From Amoebidium appalachense (lineage: Eukaryota > Ichthyosporea), in the NCBI GenBank assembly GCA_963693365.1, contig CAVNZM010000009.1:6820001-6884000 (forward strand): DNA of 64,000 nucleotides, read 5' to 3'. A program made the translations under genes and the position numbers. This document shows, one piece after another, positions 18,839 to 39,839 of the stretch (position 1 is its first letter; each line of letters starts with the position of its first letter). The notes beneath the pieces were generated by a model that saw only the letters and a program-made list of their open reading frames with translations, was not told where the DNA came from and did not search any database.

Positions 18839-19986
18839 TGTGGTGTGTGTGTGGATGGGTGTGCGTGTGTGTGTGTGTGTGTGCGCGCGTGTGCATGTGT
18901 GCGTGAGCTTGCATGCATGTGTGTGCGTGCACGTGTATGTGAGTGTAGGGCGTGCGCATGTCCCTGTATTTTTGTGTGTGTGTGTGCGTGCGTGGGTGTG
19001 GGATCAGGGAGAAGGGGAGAGACAGGGGTTTCGAGGGTGGGGTTAGTGAATGTGGGTCGTGGTAGAAAGGATTCATGCAAAGAGCAATTGAAGGCAGTAC
19101 ACAGGGAAAAAAAAAAAGGTCAAAAATCTTTCCTTTCCTGGTAAAGGAAAAGGAGGGGGACGGGGCGGCCGCGGGGGGGGGGGGGGGGGGGGGGGGGGGG
19201 AGGGGGGGGGGGGGCTAGCACTTAGCCACATGCACACACATGCACCATACACGCACACAAACCACACACACACACGCACACACACACACGGGCGCGCGCG
19301 CACACACACACACACATGCACTCACCAATCCATCAACCCACCCACCAGCCCAGCAATACACCAACACACTCACACACCCACCCATATCCCCCCCCCCCCC
19401 CCCCCCCTTCTCCCGGCCCCCTCACACACACACCCACCCACCTGCCCACTCATCCCCCTTCCTTCTCCCCCCAGCCCCCCCACACTAACACACTCATCCC
19501 CCACACCCCCCTCCCCACACAGACACACGCTCCCTCCCCCTCCCCCCCCCCCACAAACACACACACAACACACACACACACCCATCCATACCCCCCCCCC
19601 CCCCCCCCCCCCCTTCAAAACACACATGATAAACCCACCCGTCACTCCCCCGGCAACCACACAGGCAACCCCCCCCCCTCCTCCCTCCTCCCCTCCCATC
19701 TCCCTCCCTGTCTCTTTTCGTTCCCTCCCCCCTCCCCCCGACCACTTCCACCACACACTCACACATCCATTCTCTCTCTCCCCCCTCCCCCCTCCCCCCC
19801 CTCCCCCTCCCCCCACACACACCCATACACCCGCTTCCCAACCTCCCCGGCCACCCACACACGCAACCGACCCCCCCCCCCCCCCCCCCCCCCCCCAATC
19901 CCTCATCCCCCCCTCCCTCCCCAATCCCCAATCCCCAATCCCCAATTCCCCCTTTCCCATCCCCCCCCCCCCCCCCATCCCCCCCA

Positions 19987-20025
<39 letters not shown>

Positions 20026-20691
20026 ACACACACACACCTCTGCAGAAACTCTAGCGCCTCCGTCTTCAACTTACTCGCCTCCTCCCACGACATTTCCGGC
20101 AAATCCACGAAAAAAACCGAAGAATTCCTCACTTTTGCATACGACATGTTCAGCACAGCCCCTACGTACATGCCGTACGGGAGCCCCTTGTACCGTGTTT
20201 TCATCAATTTTACGACCCTTTCCTGCTCGTCAGACCTACTCCCCCTTCCACTACCACTCCCACTACCGCCGCGGGTTCTCTTCCCCTCCCTTCCCCTCTC
20301 GCTCGACCTACCCCTTTCCCTTCCTTTATCCCGATCTCTCTCCCGAACTTTCTCCCGATCTCTCTCCCGAGATCTCTCCCTGTCTCTGCCCCTTCCATCC
20401 CTGCTTTCCCTGCTCTCCCTCCCACCAGCGTCGACCCGAGGCTGCTTTCGGAACGGAGATCTAGATCGAGATCTAGATCTAGACCTAGATCTCGACCTGG
20501 ATCGTGACCGCGATCGGGACCTCATCGGCCTTTTCCGACTGCTTCCGCCTTCCGATCGCACCGATTGTCTCGAGTTGGTCCGTTGCAGCTGCGATTCCCT
20601 CCTGCAATACCACATGCCCACATCAGCAATATAAGAAAATGCAGAGGGGGGTGTTGTGTGTGTGCCTGCGTGCGCGAGTGCGCGTGCATGC

Positions 20692-20770
<79 letters not shown>

Positions 20771-21439
20771 CGTGTGTGGGTGTGGGTGTGTGTGCTGGTG
20801 TGTAAGTGAGTGAGTGAGTGAGTGTGTGTGTGGATGAAGGGGGGGAAGGGCGGGAAGGATATGGGAGGGAAGGGGGGGAAGGGAGGTATCTATGCAATAG
20901 GCTAGTCAAACCGTGTTGCCAGGGGTGGCCATGGAGGTTTGTCCGTAAAACCACTATGTATGCATGTGAGCACAGATGAGATTACGGAAAACAGAGGGGG
21001 GGGGGGGGGGGGGGAGGGAGGAGAGAGAGGGTGTTTTTTTTTGTTTTTTTTTGGGGGGGGGGGGGGGGAGGGGGGGGAAGGGGGTGGGGTGGCTTTTTTG
21101 GAGGAGTAAGAATATGTTAGCACCTGGTAGAATGCTGAAGCAGAGAATGGAAAGAGAAAAAGGGAACAGGAGACTTAAAGAGAGGGGGCGGGCGGGTGGG
21201 GAGGGGGGGCCCGGGGGGGGGGGGGGGGGGGGGGGGAGTTCAGGATTGGGATAGGGGGGGGCTGTGAGGGCTGGGAGAAGAAGAGGGGGGGAGGGAGGGG
21301 GGGGGAGGGGGGGGACGGATGGGGGGAACGAAAGTGGAAACATGAGAGAGCCAGGGCGAGAATGGATGAATGGGTCGTGGGCACAAAGGGGGAAGGGACG
21401 GGAAGAAACGAGGTGTGCGCACCGTGACTGACAAAGGTC

Positions 21440-21531
<92 letters not shown>

Positions 21532-21555
21532 TTTGTGTGTGTGTGTGTGGGGGTA

Positions 21556-21612
<57 letters not shown>

Positions 21613-21667
21613 ACGTGCGTGCGTGTGTGAATGTGGTTGTGGATACGTGTATTAAGCACGTCCGTGT

Positions 21668-21712
<45 letters not shown>

Positions 21713-23852
21713 TGTGTGTGTGGTTGCATATCCCATTTTGTTCCGGCGTTTCCTGCTCTCCTAAACCTGTAAACTTCATTGTAAATGCGGCACCCATGTT
21801 TCTATCTTGTCCTTCTCATACTCTCAAGTACACATCTTTATACCAAACACATGCAAGCAAGCAATCACACCGGAATAAAGAGCAGGGGAGAGGGAGCAAG
21901 GGGGGCACGAGAGGGGGGAGGGGAAAAGAGGGAAAATGGGGGGGGGGGTAGGTAGGTAGGTGAGTGAGAGGTTGGCAGGAAGGGGCCGGGGAGGGGGGAG
22001 AGGGAGGGGGGAGGATCTGCCAACCTCGTCCTGTCGTCCAAATTTCGTGCGCTTGCAGGAGTCCCTTCTCCCCCACCAACTAGGGGGGACCCACTCCTCG
22101 CGGTGGGTGTGAAATTACCCGCCGACCCCGAGAGAAGAGACGACGGCGAAGGGGCACCGGAATTCTTTTTCGGAAATACAAACACCTGGGGGGTTTTTCC
22201 CGGTGTGGGTGTCTGGTCACGGCCGAGAGGGGGGTTCTTGGTGTCACTTGCTGTGGATTTGGAGATGCCGTAGTTGCCGTTGTTTTTCCAAAAACGCTCA
22301 CGCCGGACGGATGTACCCCCCCGGGCAAAGGGGAAGGGGCAGGGGAACGAAAATCCGACGATGTCTGTGTGGGTGCCGGTTGTGTCGTGGGTGGGGGGGG
22401 CGGCTGCGGGTTGAAAACGGGCGCGGGCGAGGGTGCTGGGGGTGGGGGTAGTGGTGGCGGTGGTGGTTGCGCTGGTGCGGGGGGGGCAGGTACTACTTGT
22501 GGTAAGGGTGGTGGTTGTGGAGCATAATATGTGGGAACATCATGCGCTGGGGAATAAGGAGCCGGGGAGAATGCTTGTGCGATGAATTGTTGGTGGGGAG
22601 GAGGATACTGTATGGGGGGTGCGGCGGGTGGGGTGGGTGCGGGGGCGGGGACGGCAGAGGGTGCCCCCCAACACAGACTCCTGACTATATAGTCGCTCGT
22701 GTTCAGTTCGGGCGAGAAAAATCACCTCGTTTTCGACCGTGCCCATTTTCAGCAACTGGTAATTGTGAAACAATCCATACAGCCACATGTACTCACCCAA
22801 AATGTCCACCCCCCCTGTGCTGCTGCCGCACGAAATCCGCCAATGCTTCGAGCGTCGCAATGAGCGGCCCACGCACCGATGAAAAATCCGGCGACCGCCG
22901 CCTTCACGATGTTTCTCGTCTCTTCTGGAAACCGCACCGCGTCTATCCCTGCTTTCAAAAGCGCCTTTGCCAACTCTTCCACGTATTCATCCTCCTTCCC
23001 AAACGTCCATGTTATCGCCGGGATTAGAACATTCTCCTTCTCTAGCAAGGTGGCCACATCCTCGATGCACTGTTTTCGTTTCGCCCACACCTCCAAGTCC
23101 TTCCCCTTCGTTAGCTGCTGCGACGCGCCGTGAAGCGCGGCAATGAGCGGCATGTTTCGGTACGTCTCCAAAACGCAGCCATTCTCCAAGGGGATGGATT
23201 CAATCAACTCATCCCCTTCGAGCTCGAACGTATCCAGACACTCGTTGCTCAATCCCTCGCTCTCCAAATCCATGCACGGGTTCATCTGTGGGTGAAAGTA
23301 GAGCGTGCCGTTTTCCTTGTCGGGTGGGAGGGTAGGCGGAAACCCGACAACCAGTTCCGACCCGAATGGCAAACCCGGCCCGGGTGATACCTTCTTCGTT
23401 ACCACCGGTCGTGAATCACGTGCATGTTTCCACACATCCCTCGCAACGGAGATGACATCGGACACTTTTGCACTCAATGGGACATTCAAAACCACCGGCC
23501 GCCCGAAGGGAACTGGACGGACCAACACTTGAACATGGGGCCCGGATCCTGTTTCGGTCCCGGGGACGGGTGGGAGTGATGTCACTATCGGCCTGCGCGC
23601 CACCACAGTGTGTTTTTCCCCGAGCAGTGTGGTGTTGTAATGGTATAGACGCCAAGAAACGTTATTGCGTGCGCGATGTACCCCATTGAGAACGGAGGCA
23701 AGGTGTGAGAATGAATAGTTGGAGAGTGTGCCCAAGTCTATAGCGTCTTGGTTGGTTTGCGTGAAGACGGGAGCAAGAGCCTGGCAATGGTTGCATTGGT
23801 CCGAGGAGCAGATGGGGCGGCATACCGCCCGAACGGACTCCGGGTCGGTCAT
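17563..23852 (-). CDS. Uncharacterised RS-domain protein with Cys-rich N-terminus (multi-exon)
   Basis: I do not recognise the family. The ATG at 23852 follows GAAAAC. The first exon encodes CRPIC and CNHC (C-X3-C-X4-C-X2-C, residues 11-23, a possible metal site), then about 300 residues of ordinary folded-type sequence including [17 protein letters not shown], then a Pro-rich stretch with YPPPHQQF. Its reading frame is broken between about 22870 and 22180 (see findings). A donor at 22024 and an acceptor at 20602 join the RS exon 20038-20601 in phase 2: eight or nine RS dipeptides, an RD/RE-rich stretch, then [17 protein letters not shown] and [16 protein letters not shown]. This joins exon 17563-17895 in phase 2 through a (CA)nG acceptor, giving [16 protein letters not shown] and [17 protein letters not shown] content suggests a nuclear, RNA-processing role, as inference only. 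Confidence 0.55.
17896..20037 (-). repeat. Intron between the RS exon and exon 17563-17895: two complementary halves
   Basis: The donor itself is (GT)n directly after the exon. In transcript sense 20037-19215 is G and GT tracts and 19200-17897 is C and CA tracts, with the strand switch near 19210. A copy of the dispersed element is at 18127-18340. The acceptor is (CA)nG. Confidence 0.75.
20602..22024 (-). repeat. Intron upstream of the RS exon, microsatellite-rich
   Basis: On the plus strand it carries (GT)n at 20697-20766, 21441-21527, 21561-21609 and 21665-21712, G runs at 20996-21070 and 21211-21236, and a unique island at 21725-21880. In transcript sense it is almost wholly C/CA. The acceptor at 20602 (TATTGCAG) is not fused to a microsatellite. 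Confidence 0.6.
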
Positions 23853-24162
23853 GTTTTCACCACTCGTTTATACTAATCAATCGTGGCACGTGCATGATGT
23901 AGTGTGTAAGGATGATTGGGAAACAGGGGGAGTTAGAGAAACTAGGTCCTAACTTCTACATGTGTGCATGCATGGTTTGTGTGTACGTGTGTCTGTGCAT
24001 GTGCGTGTGTGTTTACGTGATGCCTGAGAACAGGAAATTCTGACGTTCCGGAAGAGACTGGCGAGCTCCCTCGCTTTTGTGTGTGGCCGCTTCGTGTGAC
24101 TCGATCGCAACACAGATTGGTGCATTTGACGCGCCAAACAAAAGTGGACCTATCCTGTGCTG
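23853..24162. other. Upstream flank of the RS-domain gene
   Basis: Unique sequence with no ORF of note. A TATAAAC sequence lies about 15-20 bases upstream of the 23852 ATG on the minus strand, too close for a TATA box feeding this start. No other signal is seen. Confidence 0.4.
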
Positions 24163-24172
24163 ATATCAATTT

Positions 24173-24364
24173 GGGGTTTACGCTGTTTACTCGAGGCAAA
24201 GAGAACCAGTCTCAGGTATGGGGGGGGTTTTGCTCGGAATATCCCCTCAGCGGTATATCATGATCACGTACATAGATGTCGGGTGGTGACTATATATCAG
24301 GGTTTACTTTCTCTACGAGACACCATAAAGACTACAAGGAGAAATCAATTAGTTGGGGTTCCCC

Positions 24365-24417
<53 letters not shown>

Positions 24418-24479
24418 TTTTTAATTTTAATTTTAATTTTTTTAAAGGGGCTTCCCTCGGGACACTCGGTATCAGCTGG

Positions 24480-24540
<61 letters not shown>

Positions 24541-26644
24541 TGTGTGTGTGTGCGCTATAATTTTGTAGTGATGTGTTTCTCAAGCCAATCAATACATCTA
24601 ATAAACAGGTCGTAGTTACGCGTGTTTAGTATAAAATCAAGGATGTTGTAATTTACAGGTAGGCTATCTTTCTGGGTGTCTGTTGTGAATGTGACGTGTG
24701 TGTGTTGCGGTATTATGTGGTCTATCAAACTACATTTGGCGATACATGACCGGTTAAACTGGTGTGTGTGTGTGTTGTTTGGGCATGCAAATGATGCCAC
24801 CTTATACTTATTAGATCTCCACTGTATAGCACGTGTACAGTAAAAGCGTGGTAATTGATCAATAATACCATCAGCTAGAGAAAGACCAGTTCTACAGGAA
24901 GGTAATATGTATTTAGGTGTTATACACTTGCGAGTGCCATATTTGGCAATATGGTTGAGGCGGTCAGTATATATAAAACGAGACATAAGGCTTAGTTTTT
25001 CAAGGTGTATGCTTTCATCGGGTCTAGTGTCGTGTGGTATCTTTTTCCATTTGTTATATTGCGTGATTATCTTGTGATTGTGTACATGTTTAATAAGTAA
25101 GTGGCAGTCCAAAGTCACACACACACTATTGCGGGGTTTATTTGTATTTGTGCCCAGGGGAGAAGGGGAGAGAGAGGGGAGGAAAGAGGGGGGAGGTGAG
25201 GAGGGGACAGGTCGGATAGAGAAGAGAGGGTGGGAGGGCAAATACTTCTTTAAGCGGCTTATGTGCTTATTGAATTTCAGCGCGAGATAGGATACTCTAG
25301 CAGCTATTGGGACCAGACCATATATCGAGAGCGTTACAGGCCCAGGTTTACAACAGTTGTTAGATAGAAAGGAGGCAACTTCTGCTTCAAGGAAATTTGC
25401 CAAGGGTTTAAGCGCTCTAGTTCTCTCTTTCTTGATCCAAGCGGCGAGAAGGGGTAAACCATATTCACATGCCGGGAAGACAAAAGTGCGAATAAATGTA
25501 AGTCTAATAGAAGGATGGAGGGGTGTGTCTTTAAAAATATTAGCCGAGAAGAAAGCTAACCGCTTACGAGCCAACTCTACCCTCTTTTCGACCATATGGG
25601 GAAACATAACACCAACAGAATCAACCGGAACACCAAGATATTTGTATTCTGGAACTATAGGTACAGGTTTAGATGATAATGTAAATGTGTGTAAATTGTT
25701 AGCTATATCAGGTACAAGAACACCACATTTGTCTATGTTAAGGATCATAAGGTTTGCCTTGCACCACTCTGACACTACATCGAACAATCTTTGCAGGCGT
25801 CTAGGGGTACGGGCAAGGAGGGACAGATCATCAGCATAGAGAAGTGCAGGCGGAAAGTTATTAATAGGGTCATCGTTTTCGGCGTAAATCTTGACAGCCA
25901 AATCATCTATAAATAGGTTAAACAAAAAGGGGCTAAGCAATGAACCCTGCAAGAGACCTCTAGTACGAGCAAAACCATATGAAAGATGCCCATTAACCAC
26001 AGCTCTACCATAGGTTTGAGACAAGAGTGCTTCTAACAGAACACCAATGCAGTGTGGTACACCCCGTGCAGCAAGCTTTTCCCATAGGAGACCAGGGGAG
26101 ACAGAATCGTAAGCAGTTTTCCAATCAATAAAGCCAACATATTGTGCACCAACTTGCATAGAATCGTGCAGTGCCATTATTTGAACATAACATGAATTGT
26201 TTTTACGAAAAGCGGATTGGCATGGGTGTATGTGAAGAATAGATTGAAACCTAGGGTGGTGTGCAAATAACCTAAGTAAGCAAGCTTCAAAGAATCTACG
26301 AACAACCTGGGTTAGTGTAATGGGGCGAAAGGATGATATGGGGCCCTCAGAGTCCTTCTTAACTATGGGGATCACTAAGGTATCTAACCAAGATGACGGG
26401 ACATGTCCACATTTAACACACCAAGAAAAGAGAGAGCTTAACATGATAGTAAGATCAGGTTTAATAGCACGATCACTTTCCTTTTGTGGGTAGGAGGGAA
26501 CAAGGATTTTAAGAAACCCAGCAGGGAGTCCATCAGGTCCACAAGACTTACTAGAGCTATAACTAGATATCACAGACCATATGGCATCGATCAATTTGGG
26601 GGTTTACGCTGTTTACTCGAGGCAAAGAGAACCAGTCTCAGGTA
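24173..26644 (-). mobile_element. LINE (non-LTR retrotransposon) copy 1, 5'-truncated
   Basis: It is flanked by an 11-bp target duplication, ATATCAATTTG, at 24163-24173 and 26645-26655. It contains RT and C-terminal coding sequence, then (transcript sense) a (CA)n tract, an A-rich tract of about 70 bases, and a further 190-bp 3' end shared with copy 2. The copy starts inside the RT-coding region, so the endonuclease is lost. An extra 45-bp piece of the 3' terminus sits at the 5' junction (26598-26644), preceded by a third copy of ATCAATTTG. Confidence 0.85.
24555..26594 (-). pseudogene. LINE ORF2 fragment: reverse transcriptase and C-terminal region
   Basis: The frame is open for about 679 residues but has no true start because the element is 5'-truncated. 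RT motifs run in order: SSFRPITL, QSAFRKNNSC, GFIDWKTAYDSV, LLQGSLLSPFLFNLF, then LLYADDLSLL with the catalytic YADD intact, and YKYLGVPVD. A Cys/His-containing tail follows (SFACPNNTHTHQ, SCIAKC), perhaps a nucleic-acid-binding finger. It cannot retrotranspose by itself without the endonuclease and 5' end. Confidence 0.85.
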
Positions 26645-27007
26645 ATATCAATTTGCTTACTTCAAGCTGTAAACCTATGAACCATTTATAACTTACATAA
26701 CCATACAAAGTTGATTGGTTTAAAGCTTGTTTAAGGTAGTATGAATTTCTGAATCACCGCCCTTTGTGGTATTGCATGCCATCACTCCGGATCCGCCTGC
26801 GCATACACGCCAAAAAAAACGTGCAACCTCAAAACAAAACGTTTTCTCTTTTTTTTGTAGGGCTGTTACAAGGGCGTTTTTTTAAGAATATAGGTTGTTA
26901 CTGTTGAAACTCAATGAAGATTTGTTCTTCCCATTTATTTTCAAACTTTGAAACCAGCCCAGATAAACACCAACTCACACAGAAAGTGAGTGTGAGGGAG
27001 AAGGGGG

Positions 27008-27248
<241 letters not shown>

Positions 27249-27474
27249 CCCTAGTCGACTTGCCGGTGTATCCGAACAGAACGGATATAAACAAGATATT
27301 ATTGGCTCCACATTATTACCCCATCATATTCTTGTTTGCATTTTGCCGGTCGCTCCACAGTGTACATCCTCGCAACCTAACGCAACTGCCACCCTTCTCC
27401 TCGCTTTGAGTTCATTCCTCCAAATTTACTTCAACTTTTTTTTTCAAAACGAAGGCAAGGCCTTAACTGCAAAG

Positions 27475-33104
<5,630 letters not shown>

Positions 33105-33182
33105 ATTGGCTAAGATATCTCATTGACTTCGCCAATCGGATAACGCTATTATCGAATTCCTCGGTTTGTCTGGGATATAAAA
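33105..33182 (+). promoter_or_regulatory. Promoter with inverted CCAAT pair and TATA box
   Basis: ATTGG at 33105-33109 and CCAAT at 33132-33136 face each other, followed by TATAAAA at 33176-33182, about 150 bases before the ATG at 33329. The same order is seen upstream of the AAAP transporter. Confidence 0.65.
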
Positions 33183-33328
33183 TGAAGTCAAATCGTTTCA
33201 TTTTCTTCACCAGTACTCCAGTACGGTGATACAAACATAGATACACGTGCCAATAAACCTGATTATATCTCCACAAAATCACCCAACACACATCAAACCA
33301 GTCCATTTCCTTCCCAAACTTTATTAAA

Positions 33329-33985
33329 ATGAAGCCCGCCGTGTTCGCTGCCGTTACCGCCGTTGCCGCCGCCGCCGCCCCTGATGCGTGCATTTTCATG
33401 GACAGCGGCTGCAATGCCCCAGTCCCTATTGTCCCGGGCATAATTGCTTCTCCCTGCATGTCCGTCGAGCTCAACAAGTGCACCAAATCACCCGTTTCCA
33501 TGCTCCCCTGGAGCTACAAAATCACCGCTGAGAACGGCAGCGTCAAGTTTGCTCGCTATGTTGACGGTGAGTGCACCAAAGCCGATGATGCCCAGTATAC
33601 AGTCAGTGGGAAGTCCGGTGCCTGCCTGGGTCCCATTGCCGAGATGATGGGCATGAAGGCGTACGTGTCTATCAAGTACGATGCACCCGCACCCAAACCA
33701 ACCACCACCAGCGCTAAGGCCACCACCGCCACCACCACCACCACCACTGTTTCCACTGGCCCGATGACAACCGCGGCCGTCACATCTTCGTCGGCTGTTG
33801 CCCCAGTTACCACCACAACCGTTGAGTCGCCAGTTATCCCGACACCCGAAATCACAGCAACGTATGTGGATACGATTATCCCCGTGAAGATGGATGAGCA
33901 GCCCAAAAACGTGAAGAACGCTGCGGGCGCGGTGGTTCCCGGCCTGGCTGCTCTGACGGCTGCGGTTATGGCTGCCCTGTTGTAA
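33329..33985 (+). CDS. Secreted Thr-rich surface protein, probably GPI-anchored
   Basis: The single exon encodes 218 residues. Residues 1-17 are an alanine-rich signal peptide. Residues 18-115 form a compact domain with six cysteines (21, 28, 43, 51, 82, 99), enough for three disulphides. Residues 122-175 are a Thr/Pro/Ala-rich stalk suited to dense O-glycosylation. The C-terminus is a small-residue site (NAAG, near 198-200) and a hydrophobic tail to the last residue, the usual layout of a GPI-attachment signal. The start is the first ATG after the TATA box. Codons favour C-ending GCC/ACC, typical of a well-expressed gene. I see no named family; a cell-wall or cell-surface role is inferred from architecture only. 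Confidence 0.72.
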   Translation: MKPAVFAAVTAVAAAAAPDACIFMDSGCNAPVPIVPGIIASPCMSVELNKCTKSPVSMLPWSYKITAENGSVKFARYVDGECTKADDAQYTVSGKSGACLGPIAEMMGMKAYVSIKYDAPAPKPTTTSAKATTATTTTTTVSTGPMTTAAVTSSSAVAPVTTTTVESPVIPTPEITATYVDTIIPVKMDEQPKNVKNAAGAVVPGLAALTAAVMAALL

Positions 33986-34274
33986 CTTGCCGGTCGACGT
34001 CGTTCGAGCTACTGCAGGCTGGGAGGAGTTACTGCGCTGTTGGCGTCTTTTAAACTAGTTTAGCCTAAAGTTTTTCGTTTGTGCATACACATACGCGAAC
34101 ATGGTTATGTTAAGTTTCGGTTGATTATAAGTTTTCAGGCAATTCATATAAACTGGTTCTATAGTATATGAGTCGAGATATATAAAGTTGGGCCCGTGCC
34201 TGGGCCTATCATTGGAGGCCATCAAAATACATTCTTTTGTGTTAAGAACGGCACTACTGTGAATATCATAAGTT

Positions 34275-34280
34275 AATAAA
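34275..34280 (+). terminator. Possible polyadenylation signal after the surface-protein gene
   Basis: AATAAA lies 290 bases past the stop in otherwise unique AT-rich sequence. Confidence 0.35.
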
Positions 34281-37807
<3,527 letters not shown>

Positions 37808-37866
37808 ATTGGATCGCTTATTTCACCAATCATATGTGGGTCAGGGCTTACTATTAACGTATAAAA
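37808..37866 (+). promoter_or_regulatory. Promoter of the AAAP transporter
   Basis: ATTGG at 37808-37812, CCAAT at 37826-37830, then TATAAAA at 37860-37866. The ATG used is at 38093, so the 5' untranslated region would be about 200 bases. Confidence 0.65.
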
Positions 37867-38092
37867 ACTGCTCGCTCAGTGGCAGCTAAGTCAGGACAAG
37901 ATATCACGTGAACACGTTTTCCATGCACAGAGGCACAGTCTATTCATTAGTTTCTCAGCGCAGCTGACTGTTCAGGAATCAGTGAAACGCTATTCATATT
38001 TAGGGACGTTCGTCTATACCAGCTGTGCTATTGGTAATATCAAGTGCCAGCGTTTAATTTCGACTCTACGAGTAGGTTATCATTTTGTCATC

Positions 38093-39583
38093 ATGGCTTC
38101 TGACGTTGCCACCTTCACAACCATGACCCAAAACAATGGTCTTGACGAGAAAATTGACAAACAGCCGCAACATGAAAACACTCACTTACCTGCAGCCGTA
38201 GACTCCCACCACCACCCCCATCACCACCACTTTCCCAACCACGAAGACACAGTAGCCGCGGCTGCGGAGGAGCCGACGATTCTAAACGACCCCATCCCTC
38301 ACGGAAAATGGTACCATGTCGCGTTTCACGTAACAACTGTTATGGTTGGAACTGGGGTTTTGGGACTTCCACGCGCAATGGCGCAACTAACATGGATTCC
38401 TGGCATTATTCTTCTCGTTCTTTCTTATGCCGCAAGCTATTTCACGGCTACTATTCTTTCGCGCATGCACATCACCAAGCCGGACGAGGAAGACCCTAAA
38501 CCCATGCGCCTAAAAACGTATTTTGCTATCGGAACTTACGTACTCGGCAAGAGGCGTGCAAAATGGTGCATTATCCCCTTCCAATACATCATTCTTGTCG
38601 GTACGAGCATCGCATATTTGATCGCTGCCGGGGAGAACATCAGCGCGCTCTACCAGGAACACTGCGCAAACTGTGTTGCCGTGCATCAGTACGTCTGGAC
38701 TACAATCGTTATGGTTGTGCAACTATTTCTGTGCTTCTTCCCGTCCCTAGAGAGTGTCTCTTTCATTTCCATGTTGGCCGCAGGTTGCAGTATGTGCTAC
38801 TGCATTATCTCTGTTACCTTGTGCTTCTACGTAGGCCAGCAGCCCGACGCCATATACGGGATGGGTGACAACAACACAACCGAAAACGTGTTCAACTTTT
38901 TCACCGGAATTTCTACCATGGCGTTTGCCTTCGGCCCGCACATGATTATTCCCGAGATTCAAGCAACCCTTGCCCCCAACCCATGCCCCAAACGCGCCAA
39001 CATTAAGGGAATCACGGTTACTTGGGCGTTCGTTTTGGTTCTGTATTTTTGCAGCGCGGTATCGGGATATTGGGCGTTTGGTCAGAACGTGCAAGGAAAT
39101 GTTCTTATGAGCATCGAGGCGATTGCCGGCGACAGCAAGGGTGTGTCTGCAGCATTGACCATCGCGCAAGTTTTGGTGGTTGTGCACGTTGTCATTGCGT
39201 TCCAAGTTTTATCCCAACCGGTTTACGCCGCAATGGAGAGACAGATGACACGACGGGTTTCAATGTTTGCCAACGCAAAGAGTAAGGCGCTGGCACGCAC
39301 GCCGCTGCGGTTTACTTATATTCTTGTTACGTGGTTTGTGGCCATTGCCATTCCCTTCTTTGGTGACATTATGTCACTTTTCGGAGCTCTTGGTATCACT
39401 CCCTTGACCTTCGTTATGCCGTGCGTTATGTATATGGTCTACATGAGGGGTGAGTTGGCTTTGGGAACTCAGGCTGTGTGCATGACTGTGGCGGCGGTAG
39501 GAGTGATTGTGGGCGTGGCTGGGTCAGTGGCTTCGGTGCGGCAAATTGTCGTCGACGCTGGGCAATACAAGTTGTTCGAATAA
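38093..39583 (+). CDS. AAAP-family amino-acid transporter
   Basis: The intronless ORF encodes 496 residues from an ATG in a CATCATGG context; the longer open frame upstream has no ATG in a sensible place. The N-terminal ~70 residues are soluble and include a His-rich run (HHHPHHHHFPNH), perhaps metal- or pH-sensitive. Then come about 11 hydrophobic segments. VMVGTGVLGLPRAMAQL matches the first-helix signature of the amino acid/auxin permease superfamily. GPHMIIPEIQATL and GYWAFGQNVQGNVL match the plant-type LHT/ProT/GAT branch rather than animal SLC36/38. The likely role is H+-coupled amino-acid uptake at the plasma or vacuolar membrane; the substrate cannot be read. AATAAA at 39840 ends the transcript. 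A mutated copy of its 3' end lies at 57.6 kb. Confidence 0.9.
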   Translation: MASDVATFTTMTQNNGLDEKIDKQPQHENTHLPAAVDSHHHPHHHHFPNHEDTVAAAAEEPTILNDPIPHGKWYHVAFHVTTVMVGTGVLGLPRAMAQLTWIPGIILLVLSYAASYFTATILSRMHITKPDEEDPKPMRLKTYFAIGTYVLGKRRAKWCIIPFQYIILVGTSIAYLIAAGENISALYQEHCANCVAVHQYVWTTIVMVVQLFLCFFPSLESVSFISMLAAGCSMCYCIISVTLCFYVGQQPDAIYGMGDNNTTENVFNFFTGISTMAFAFGPHMIIPEIQATLAPNPCPKRANIKGITVTWAFVLVLYFCSAVSGYWAFGQNVQGNVLMSIEAIAGDSKGVSAALTIAQVLVVVHVVIAFQVLSQPVYAAMERQMTRRVSMFANAKSKALARTPLRFTYILVTWFVAIAIPFFGDIMSLFGALGITPLTFVMPCVMYMVYMRGELALGTQAVCMTVAAVGVIVGVAGSVASVRQIVVDAGQYKLFE

Positions 39584-39839
39584 TGTCTTTGTATATACCA
39601 GACATATTTTTAATATACAAATCAGTGCCCATGAACAGTTTATAAAGTTGTGCTGTTTGGGCTAGGTGTGTAAATGTAGGTCGGACTTTACTTTTTATCA
39701 ACTAATTTCTATGACCAAGATATGTGCAGCTGTGTAAATGTACGCGGACCCAAAAGTGTCCGTTGTGTAAAGACTTCTATACTGGAAAAAATTGTTATTC
39801 AGGTGTGCTTTCATATGGAAGGGAACCACAACCGATCAC

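Noticed and set aside
24163-24218. A 50-bp target-site duplication around LINE copy 1
   Set aside because: The same 45 bp ends copy 2, so it belongs to the element; only the 11-bp ATATCAATTTG is target sequence.
37982-38092. Longer transporter ORF starting at 37982
   Set aside because: It begins with GTG; the first sensible ATG is at 38093 in good context.
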